From Dryococelus australis (Eukaryota > Arthropoda > Insecta > Phasmatodea > Phasmatidae): 64,000 nt of DNA. This document shows, piece after piece, positions 33,810 to 43,531 of the stretch. The first letter of the stretch is position 1. Every line of letters begins with the position of its first letter. Location: assembly GCA_029891345.1 (NCBI GenBank), contig CM056997.1, forward strand, positions 212,761,212 through 212,825,211, in the 5' to 3' direction. The position numbers were made by a program, and so were the translations under genes. The notes below the pieces were generated by a model that was not told the origin of the DNA, searched no databases, and saw only the letters and a program-made list of their open reading frames with translations.

Positions 33810-36780
33810 AAATATGTTTACTGCACTGCAGAATATGGAAACTAAAACACATGAACGTTTAGAACATTTAAGAAGTGGAATGAATTGGTAGTCGCTACTA
33901 TTACAAAACAAATTGAAAAATGAATGGAATATATGCATCAATATATAAGCGTTGAATTGATTAATAAAACATGTGATAAATCTGCGATGGCTACATCACT
34001 AGCAGCATCTCATTCCACCAGTACAGTGCCATCGACTACGTCAGGCATGGTCACCTATATCAGTTCAGCCATCAACGTCTTCAGTCATGATGTCAACAGT
34101 GCCATCGACTACTTCAGGCATGGTCACCTATATCAGTTCAGCCATCGACGTCTTCAGTCATGTCAACAGTGCCATCGAATACTTCAGGCATGGTCACCTA
34201 TATCAGTTCAGCCATCGACGTCTTCAGTCATGATGTCAACAGTGCCATCGACTACTTCAGGCATGGTCACCTATAGCAGTTCAGCCATCGACGTCTTCAG
34301 TCATGATGTCAACAGTGCCATCGACTACTTCAGGCATGGTCACCTATATCAGTTCAGCCATCGACGTCTTCAGTCATGATGTCAACAGTGCCATCGACTA
34401 CTTCAGGCATGGTCACCTATATCAGTTCAGCCATCGACGTCTTCAGTCATGATGTCAACAGTGCCATCGACTACTTCAGGCATGGTCACCTATAGCAGTT
34501 CAGCCATCGACGTCTTCAGTCATGATGTCAACAGTGCCATCGACTACTTCAGGCATGGTCACCTATATCAGTTCAGCCATCGACGTCTTCAGTCATGATG
34601 TCAACAGTGCCATCGACTACTTCAGGCATGGTCACCTATAGCAGTTCAGCCATCGACGTCTTCAGTCATGATGTCAACAGTGCCATCGACTACTTCAGGC
34701 ATGATCACCTTTATCAGTTCAGCCATCCATGTCTTCAGTCATGATGTCAACAGTGACATCGACTACTTCAGGCATGGTCACCTATAGCAGTTCAGCCATC
34801 GACGTCTTCAGACATGATGTCAACAGTGCCATCGACTACTTCAGGCATGGTCACCTATATCAGTTCAGCCATCGATGTCTCCAGTCATGATGTAAACAGT
34901 GCCATCGACTACTTCAGGCATGGTCACCTATATCAGTTCAGCCATCGACGTCTTCAGTCATGATGTCAACAGTGCCATCGACTACTTCAGGCATGGTCAC
35001 CTATAGCAGTTCAGCCATCGACGTCTTCAGTCATGATGTCAACAGTGCCTTCGACTACTTCAGGCATGGTCACCTATATCAGTTCAGCCATCGATGTCTT
35101 CAGTCATGATGTCAACAGTGCCATCGACTACTTCAGGCATGGTCACCTATATCAGTTCAGCCATCGACGTCTTCAGTCATGTCAACAGTGCCATCGACTA
35201 CTTCAGGCATGGTCACCTATATCAGTTCAGCCATCGACGTCTTCAGTAATGATGTCAACAGTGCCATCGACTACTTCAGGCATGTTCACCTATAGCAGTT
35301 CAGCCATCGACGTCTTTAGTCATGGTGTCAACAGTGCCATCGACTACTTCAGGCATGGTCACCTATATCAGTTCAGCCATCGACGTCTTCAGTCATGATG
35401 TCAACAGTGCCATCGACTACTTCAGGCATGGTCACCTATAGCAGTTCAGCCATCGACGCCTTCAGTCATGATGTCAACAGTGCCATCGACTACTTCAGGC
35501 ATGGTCACCTATAGCAGTTCAGCCATCGACGTCTTCAGTCATTTTGTCAACAGTGCCATCGACTACTTCTGGCATGGTCACCTATATCAGTTCAGCCATC
35601 GACGTCTTCAGTCATGATGTCAACAGTACCATCGACTACTTCAGGCATGGTCACCTTTATGAGTTCAGCCATCGATGTCTTCAGTCATGATGTCAACAGT
35701 GACATCGACTACTTCAGGCATGGTCACCTATATCAGTTCAGCCATCGATGTCTCCAGTCATGATGTCAACAGTGCCATCGACTACTTCAGGCATGGTCAC
35801 CTATATCAGTTCAGCCATCAACGTCTTCAGTCATGATGTCAACAGTGCCATCGACTACTTCAGGCATGGTCACCTATAGCAGTTCAGCCATCGACGTCTT
35901 CAGTCATGATGTCAACAGTGCCATCGACTACTTCAGGCATGGTCACCTATAGCAGTTCAGCCATCGACGTCTTAGGTCATGATGTCAACAGTGCCATCGA
36001 CTACTTCAGGCATGATCACCTTTATCAGTTCAGCCATCCATGTCTTCAGTCATGATGTCAACAGTGACATCGACTACTTCAGGCATGGTCACCTATAGCA
36101 GTTCAGCCATCGACGTCTTCAGACATGATGTCAACAGTGCCATCGACTACTTCAGGCATGGTCACCTATATCAGTTCAGCCATCGACGTCTTAGGTCATG
36201 ATGTCAACAGTGCCATCGACTACTTCAGGCATGGTCACCTATATCAGTTCAGCCATCGACGTCTTCAGTAATGATGTCAACAGTGCCATCGACTACTTCA
36301 GGCATGTTCACCTATAGCAGTTCAGCCATCGACGTCTTTAGTCATGGTGTCAACAGTGCCATCGACTACTTCAGGCATGGTCACCTATATCAGTTCAGCC
36401 ATCGACGTCTTCAGTCATGATGTCAACAGTGCCATCGACTACTTCAGGCATGGTCACCTATAGCAGTTCAGCCATCGACGTCTTCAGTCATGATGTCAGC
36501 AATGCCATCGACTATGGGCGGGCTACCTACAACAGCTCAATCGACATCGCCAAATGGACCATCGCCCTCTGTTCCAGCGGCATCTGTATGTTCAACCACA
36601 TCTACTGAACCATTCCGACATGATGATTGTCACTACTGTGAAAAGACCTTCACGTGCAGCAGCAAGGCTAGGTGACATGAGAGCTTTAATTGTGCTAAAA
36701 ACCTCTTTTGCATTCCATATTTGTTTGACAGGTGCTGTAAGAAGACCAGCCGTAGTGACAGTTTACTAAGGCTTATTAAA
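33810..36780 (+). pseudogene. Ser/Thr-rich protein with C-terminal zinc-finger motif, swollen by a satellite
   Basis: Upstream of the 73-bp array a frame near 33812 reads 'MFTALQNMETKTHERLEHL' (helical, charged). A Ser/Thr/Ala-rich piece (33984-34060) follows, read directly into the first repeat. After the array, 36490-36672 continues in a Ser/Thr/Pro-rich style and ends in 'HDDCHYCEKTFTCSSKAR', then TGA, then 'HESFNC', together spaced as a C2HC/C2H2-type finger. The array therefore seems to have grown inside the low-complexity linker of a coding gene. It lies just after the collar-motif ORF on the same strand, so it may belong to the viral element. The product is unknown, and the gene is dead because 73 is not a multiple of three. 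Confidence 0.4.
34018..36515. repeat. 73-bp satellite, about 34 units
   Basis: The unit contains 'gtcaacagtgccatcgacta', 'cttcaggcatggtcaccta' and 'cagttcagccatcgacgtc' and repeats every 73 bp. Two units are 70 bp because 'tga' is lost (near 34160 and 35180). Units differ at diagnostic sites: 'ctatatcag' or 'ctatagcag', 'catgatcacctttatcag', 'gatgtctccag', 'agtaatgatg', 'catgttcacc'. The same variant combinations recur at distances of 12, 14 and 18 units, showing higher-order duplication. Translations rotate through three frames, so the long open frames at 33924-34379, 35033-35398 and 36417-36608 are repeat artefacts. Confidence 0.95.
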
Positions 36781-37135
36781 GTATATTATAAATTTTGAGG
36801 GTGTTACTTAGCGATGGTAATAAATTAATTGAATAGAAAAAATGACTGTGAATAGAATTGTGTTTTATTTCATGTTTTCCTACTTTGTAAGAACATAATT
36901 AAAATTTTAAAGATAGATAAATAAGTTAAACATTATTAAAAACTAATATACTATATGTACAATTACAAAATTTAATAAAAAAGGTTTTAAAATTGAATAA
37001 CTTCAATGAAAAAACAAATATATATTTAATAAATTATGCATGTCCTCAAAGTCTCGTTCCATGCTTGTAGGTATACGGCTATTTGGAAAGTTTTTTTTTT
37101 TATAGGTTGGCAATTTACAAGCCCGGGTGACCCCC
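36781..37135. other. No gene; AT-rich spacer
   Basis: AT-rich sequence between the end of the zinc-finger-like ORF and the second hAT copy. Nothing is recognised. Confidence 0.5.
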
Positions 37136-38680
37136 CTAAATCACATTATACACACATTTTTCTGTTGAACATTAAAGCAAAACACCTGTGAATATAACAA
37201 TTTCCATCAATCACATTACTAATAAAAATTTACACAAAACTCATTTTGTGTATAATTTCATTATCAATATGATTGAGAGAAAGTGTTTGATTCTTATGTA
37301 CGTATTTGGATTTTAATGTTGTGAAAGGCAATTGATAGTGAATTGACATGAGTGCCAGGCCAGTTAATCGTTCGCTGCACATCGAGTTTCTTAAATATAT
37401 CAATCATTTTTAACGAGGAAAATGACCTCTCGACCTCAGCTGTTGATAAAGGTAAAGTTGCCAAGCCACACAACAGATGGTGCATGGTTGGGTAGAAATG
37501 TTTACTATGTGCATCCAAAATGGACATGATCCCAATTGACATGTCAGTATTTTTTGGCTTTCCACTTCTCACACCACAAAAGATATTCCGCTTCAACCGT
37601 GGCCTGAGAAGTTTGACCTTCAAAGTAGAGGCTTAGTTTTTTGTGCTTCTTCACACAATTTTCGTGTGCGTGTTTGGGTAACAGAATCTCCAAATATTAC
37701 TGGGGGAGAACCCCCGGACCCCCCGCTCTAATTGGGGGTACCAGTGAAGAACACCCCCAGAAATAAAATCTTGGCTACTGCCCTGCACATACACCTAATG
37801 CGTGATAATTATATGTATAAATATTTCGATTCATATTACATTAAAAGCTCGTATTGGACACACAGGTTCCACGGTATGATTACTCAATGCATTCCTAACT
37901 TGCAATAGGCAAGAGGAAATCGCGTGAGCTACTCTCGCACAGTCGTGGTACCTACTCTCCCATCATCGTGATAGCATTATCGCGATAGTGCAGAACACAA
38001 AAGTGTATAAGTGTTTACTTTGACAGTAACATTGCAGAATTATTTTGAGTCTGTTAATATTTGCGCGGTATGACAGACAGCGTAATATGATTATTAATGT
38101 ATAGCCATGACATAACAGCATACATTAATGTCTTAATAGTAAAAAAACACAGATACTATATATGTTTACATGTCATTAATATCCTCACACGATATATAAT
38201 TCCCTCCACATATTTCATTCTCTTGCTAAATGGATATAAATGTATTTACACAAGACTTGTTGAACATATCCCTCTTGAGGTTAATTATCACAGTATGACT
38301 CGATCATGTGTGATAGGAACTATCGCCACAGTTACATATTTGCAGAACCCACAGCATGACCTCGCTTCAGTAATATCTTACTGTGAAAACATCCTGAAAA
38401 TGTCCCAAAGTCTAAGGGCTAGCGACAATGATGACCATAAACAATTTGCTGAGATATTCCTAGTCTGTAACTACAGCAGATAACTTGTTTGGAACCGTTA
38501 TCAACAGCGAATTTGTCAAAATAAGGACATTCTCTCAGTGCAAATTGGTGCTATTTAAGTGGTTTTATAATATAAATATTGAATATACAGCTGGCAACCA
38601 TCGTAATATTTTTGAAGATCAACATTCTCCTATTTGGTTTCCTGGTCATGACATCTAAAACGTTTTCAAGGTCATTCAGG
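37136..38680. mobile_element. Rearranged second copy of the hAT element and flank
   Basis: Segments of the 23.0-25.7 kb locus reappear in a new order. 37140-37690 is in direct orientation and corresponds to the hAT C-terminal region (24000-24560). 37695-38337 is the reverse complement of the hAT left end and its flank (about 23001-23640). 38337-38540 is the reverse complement of 24575-24750. 38538-38665 is again direct (matching 23657 onward, then 24128 onward). The junction at 38337-38350 shares 'atttgcag'-type text, hinting at microhomology. At least two inversions or template switches are needed. Confidence 0.75.
37294..37690 (-). pseudogene. hAT transposase C-terminal fragment (second copy)
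   Basis: The minus strand repeats the dimerisation region of 24175-24555: 'STAEVERSFSSLKMIDIF' and 'NWPGTHVNSLSI' are intact. The N-terminal side shows a frame change near 37600 and continues to 37690, where the homology ends abruptly at the inverted segment. The matching middle piece of the transposase is at 38337-38483 on the opposite strand ('DLASVISYCENILKMSQSL'). No activity is possible. Confidence 0.75.
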
Positions 38681-39125
38681 GACATAGGGTCAAGGTAGAG
38701 GTAGTTTGCATCGAATATGGTGGTAGTAGTCTATAATGTATAATGCTGGCTGACTTTATTGGATTTTCTCGAGTTTTTCTTTTCAAAATCATTCAAGGTC
38801 ATGGGGTCAAGTTTGAAGAGGTATGCATCTAATATGGAGGCAGTAGTCTGTAATGTATTATCCTGGCTGAATTTTGTGGATTTTTCCCCGAGTTTCTAAT
38901 TACAAGGTCATTCAAGGTCATGGGGAAAGGTTGAAATAGTTGTATCTAATATGACGGTGGTAGTCTGTAATGTATTATGCTAGTGGGCTTTTATGTATTT
39001 TTCTTGAGTTTTGGTTTTCAAGGTCATTGAAGGTCATGGGGTCAAGGTTATGGTCATTGGTTTCCAATATTGTGGATCGGTGATATCTACCAAAATGGTG
39101 GTTGCCTACCAAGATATTCATCACC
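38665..39125 (+). repeat. ~117-bp tandem repeat with nuclear-receptor-like half-sites
   Basis: Four units start near 38668, 38785, 38904 and 39020 (spacing 117, 119 and 116). Each has 'aaggtcattcaaggtcatggggtcaagg'-type text, then 'atctaatatgg.ggtagtctgtaatgtattatgctgg', then 'ttttctcgagttttt'. The third unit holds a perfect AGGTCA-ttca-AGGTCA direct repeat (DR4). Several TCAAGGTCA matches occur, the monomer site of FTZ-F1/SF-1/ERR-type receptors. Confidence 0.85.
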
Positions 39126-40460
39126 TACCAAGATGGCAGTTACCTACCAAGATTGTGGCCTCCAGTAATGTATAAATAAATGAAGAACGAAAAAATAAAG
39201 ATGGCGGAATGAGTATAGGTGAGGGGGAGTGGGGGAGAGGGAGTCATGGTGCATGGGCATGGTGCTGGGGGACCTTCGGAGATAAAATTTATTTTATAAT
39301 TGTTATGAATTTTACATACTTTTTTTATAATTCTAATAATAATTTATTTGTAATTTTTAAAAATTTTCAAGTTCCAAATTCAAGGTGGAATGTCAAATTT
39401 CATACGTCCTGCTCTAATGACCCCTGGGTCACTGATCCTATCACCTGGCTCCAAATATGACGGAGTCGCTGATCCCTTTTACCTGTTCCGGGGAAAAAAA
39501 AGGTCCATTTCTTAAGATCCATTTAATAATTTTTCAATCATTTTTGATAATTTTTGTAATAATTTTAATAGTAATTATTTTGGGATATTTTTTTGAATTT
39601 TTTACTAAAAGATCATATGGGCAGGGGTAAAAGGTCAACGACATCGAATATAGCGGACGGTGACGTAACAAAATGGCGGCTCCTCGGGTCCTGCGCTCTT
39701 ACCCCCACGCCCTTACGCGTCAACTTACCAAACCCTACTAATGCCGCATTTTTGAAAATAATTCCTAATAAAGTTTAATTACTCATATTTACCTTGTCTA
39801 GCATAGTATTTCCTACACGCCAAATTTGGCGGAAATCGTTGCAGATATTTTCGAGATATAATTTAAAAAATGTATTCTTACATATGGTGCTATCTTTCAA
39901 AATGGCCGAAATAAGTGGTTGTTGTTTAACCTATATTATGCTTGTAGTACACATTGTCAGAGTATAAAACATGGTTGCAACATGTCAAACAGTGTGGTAG
40001 TAATACCAAATAAAACTAAAAAAATTGTGTGTCCTCCAATTTTAAAATGAGAGCCTAATTAAGTTTAATTACGGTCGTCTACCTGTCCAACTATACTATT
40101 ACTTACGTGCCAAATTTGGCGGAAATACGTTGAGAAGTTTTCGAGATATAATGTAAAAACTTAATTGTTTCATGTAGCGCTGTCTTTCAAAATTGCATAC
40201 CAACTACAATGCTCATCTCTGAATTTAATGCTTACAACGTGCGCTGTCAGCATCCAAAATTTGGTTAAAATCGGTTGAATGGTTTCTGAGATATGAATAA
40301 TACTCTAAATTTCAAAATGCCGCCATTTTGAAAGCAAGTGTCTTGAATAGTCTAAAACGGGGGCACACATGGGTACACACCTAGAAACACTCACAGAATC
40401 ACAGACAGGATAGTGATCTCATTAGCCTTTCTTTCCCTACGGAAAGAAGGCTAAAAAACC
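39126..40460 (+). repeat. Dispersed repeat with diverged internal units and terminal hairpin
   Basis: Internal units include 'gccaaatttggcggaaat' followed by 'tttcgagatata' at about 39818, 40111 and (diverged) 40257. 'caaaatggc' motifs recur. The end carries the hairpin 'ttagcctttctttcc' / 'ggaaagaaggctaa' with a 4-base loop (about 40427-40455) followed by an A run. This resembles the 3' ends of widespread insect repeats. No coding capacity: the open frames at 39209-39460 and 39593-39778 have no domain. Confidence 0.5.
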
Positions 40461-40939
40461 AGTAATGATAATCTAATGTCTTCCTGGCGACAGTTTGTTA
40501 TGATTATACGGACAATTTGGAGGGTTCGTACAGCTACAGAGCGTCACACTCTTGGATTGCAATACAGTGTGAATGGTGCGCACTCTTGCCGGATTACTTC
40601 AGCTGGCAACTGGCAGGCTGAGTAACAAACGGGTATTGAAGGAAACGGCCTGATTAAGAGAATTTTATTTATTTTCGTCCATGACAAATCGTAAGAGAAT
40701 CCAATCCTGCGACGCAAAGCTAAGCGGCTCCTTTGAAACTGAAACCGGAGAGAAACCCTATCATTGTGATCGGAAGGCGCCCACAAAACGTGGGTTTTCT
40801 TAAGGGCTGCAAAAATATTACTCACCATCAGGCAACAGCGCATGTAGGAACAAGGACAGCGTTAATGACAGGTATCGTGTATTGGAAAGACAGGATGAAT
40901 GTCCATTATGCCGCAACATGTAATCTAAGAGTCAGATGC

Positions 40940-41445
40940 TCTATACAGAATGTGTCTAAATTCCCATTACGCAATGCAATGACTTGTAGTGGGGACCAAG
41001 ACGTTTCCTTTTTGCATTGGAACTTGGGTGCGGAAACGAACCGTTTCCCCGCGACAAACAAAACACCACCACTTCACATGTTGATATCTCCCACGTCTGC
41101 AACATCCTGTATGTTGTTTATCTTCGGTGTCCACTTACTAGGAGGGCTCGATGTGACGACTAGCGACGTCTACACAAAACGGTACCTACGTACCATGTTC
41201 TGGTACACATGATCACCAATACCTGGATGTCCAAGATCTGCCGCAGCCATAATACTCGCCAGCAGGTCCTCCTCTGATTCCACAGGGGATATTGTAAAGT
41301 ACGCCCTTCATGTGGTCCTACAGGAAGTAGTCTAGCGGAGCCTAGTCGGGTGAACGTGCAGGCCAAGCAATCGGGCCACTTCGACGTATCCACTGTTGGC
41401 CAAAACGTTGATCGAGATTATGTAGGACCGCAAGGGAAAAATGAG
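40940..41445 (-). pseudogene. Mariner-type transposase 3' part (minus-strand copy)
   Basis: The minus strand carries 'QQWIRRSGPIAWPARSPD', a TAG, then 'APLDYFL' with the third catalytic Asp, another TAG where Trp is expected, and 'DHMKGVLYN'. After a frame change, the C-terminal helix block follows near 41210. The 3' noncoding sequence extends to about 40940. This is the DD-D region of an insect mariner-type transposase with the DUF4817-like architecture. The copy is truncated at its 5' side near 41445, where it meets an inverted partner. Confidence 0.6.
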
Positions 41446-41790
41446 TTGATTTGACGCACATGCTGTGTCACATCTTCCAAAAACCCAGGCGGATCTTGGA
41501 CGTCCAGGTATTGTTGATCGTGTGTACCAGACCATGGTACATAGATACCGTGTTTGTGTAAGACGTCGCTGGTCGTCAGCACGAGCTCTTCTTGTAAGTG
41601 GACCCAGAAGAAAAACAACGTACAGTATGTTGCAGACGTGGGAGAGGTGAACATGTGATGTTGTGATGATTTGTTTGTCATGGGAAAACGGTACGTTTCC
41701 GTACCGTAGTTCCTATACAAAACGTAAGCTTCTTGGTCTCCACTACATGCCTTTGCAGTGTGTAGTGGGAATTTAGACACACTCTGAAGA
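41446..41790 (+). pseudogene. Mariner-type transposase 3' end (inverted partner copy)
   Basis: This stretch is the reverse complement of 40940-41260 with moderate divergence. Reading plus, 'GRPGIVDRVYQTMVHRYRVCV' is the C-terminal helix region of the transposase, followed by the same 3' noncoding text as in the minus copy. The minus-strand open frame at 41418-41780 and the plus-strand frame at 40733-41212 read the antisense of these two copies and therefore resemble each other. They are not genes. Confidence 0.6.
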
Positions 41791-43530
41791 TCTCAAGGAT
41801 GCTTATATTACGGCAGTTACGTTTTCCTGTGATTGGCGTATTGTGATGATGACCAGCTGATAAGATAAGACAAAAGAATCTTACCCTCCCACATGTTCTA
41901 TGTGAAAACAAAACCTTAATTTTCTTTATGTAAAATTAGGAAACAATTCAGAGATTAGCATTTCAATGAAACACAAGCATAGAACCGTAAGGCCAGTGTG
42001 TAAAAATTATATTTCAATATAATTTATGACAGAATATTGACAGCAGACGGCAACTGCACAAATATAACTTACAATAATAACCACATTTTAAAACGTGATG
42101 AATACCTCCCTGGCGACACGTTGGCATGGCAACAGACGGTTTAGCGATGATGCGCTCACGGATGCGTATATTACAATGGCAGCTGCGCTTCTCGGTGATT
42201 GGCTCATTGTGACGTCTGCGGGTCGGCCGAGGGCGCGGACGTAATTTGGAAACTGCGCATTGGGGAGAGAGTAATGCCGCAGAAGGGTCGCGCATTATCT
42301 GTGCAAGGCACGCCTCTCCTCTTATCAAAGCCGCCACGACTGATTACGTCCATTCACCGCCACGGCGAACCAGCGCTGGTGACTGCAACCCGTCCAACAG
42401 GGAGTTCCCTCGACTGGAATTTACCGCGCCGTTCATAATTCTCCAACCAAATAGAACTCCTCCATAACAAAATATAGCGTGTTCAGCTTTTGGTATCGTG
42501 CCAGACTCGTATTGATTAAGTTGGTAACTCGTTGACAACCTCACGGGGATAGTTAATTAAATTATTATGTACTTTCCACCCGACTTACCAGTAAAATATC
42601 AATGTAGTTTGTAAAACGATTTTTTTTTCAGTTCCTCTACCTTTGGTATAACAACGTTGTTAGGGTCAAAATTATTTGATAAGCTATTCATGGTAAAGTG
42701 GACACTTAAAATCATTCTCATTTGGAATAACAGTCAATATATTTATTTCATTTTAGCATTAGACTTTAATTTCAAAGTGCGGTGGAATATGCACAGTATG
42801 TTTATTATTTGCATGGCAATATTTGTTTTAAAAAGGTGATTATAGGATAAAAAATGTCTGACAGGAAAAAGTAACTAGGGCCTCAAAAGTGCTCACTTTA
42901 CCGTGAACTACAAATATAAATGTTTTGTGTAAGTTACATTATTTTTCGTTGTGATATGAAATGAAAATGGCTTTCCAAAAATTCTAACTGGTGTTAGCTA
43001 TTAATTTATATATATAAGAATTTGGTCTGAAACAACACACATACACACTCTTAGATGTGAGTGTGTGAATGTGTGTGGCTGAGTGTGTGTATGTGTGTAC
43101 ATGTGTGTAGGTGTGTTTGTGTGTGTAGATTACGTCCAAATGGTACAGACAAATTTCTTGAGGTCATTCTTTAAACAAAAAGGAACGGCAAACATAATAT
43201 GACGAATACTCTAAATGAGATTATTGAGAAAGGTACACAATCTTAAAGAGAATGACAAGAAGACTTGTTACATTTAACAAGTTAATTACTTCCTTATATT
43301 TAAAACGATTCATAATATATTCTGCATTCCATTGTTGGCAAAGCTGGCGCCCAGTTAAGTTGGTGACGACAGAAGAAAAGTAGTTCCTTCCCCTAACGTT
43401 GAACTTGAAGTATTGAATAGATTTCTGTAATTAAAATTTTTCTGAATTATTGACTTTTCTTATAATTTTAGAGTTTCACTTGATCGACGCATGAATAAAG
43501 TGATCGGGCCGATCGCAATGTTAGTTATTT
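41791..43530. other. No intact gene; short internal duplication and TG repeat
   Basis: About 41800-41860 resembles 42155-42215 ('ggatgcgtatattac', 'gtgattggc', 'attgtgac'), a diverged direct duplication. 42180-42430 is GC-richer with overlapping open frames on both strands, none with a domain. An interrupted TG/CA microsatellite lies at 43036-43127. 'cccagttaagttggtgacg' near 43352 resembles a tRNA D-arm and may be a SINE fragment. Confidence 0.4.
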
Positions 43531-43531
43531 A

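Noticed and set aside
33924..36608. Long open frames over the 73-bp array as genes, or the array as CRISPR
   Set aside because: The unit is contiguous with no unique spacers, and the frame rotates each unit because 73 is not a multiple of three.
40733..41212. 159-codon plus-strand open frame as a novel gene
   Set aside because: It is mostly antisense to the mariner transposase 3' region and has an inverted twin at 41418-41780.
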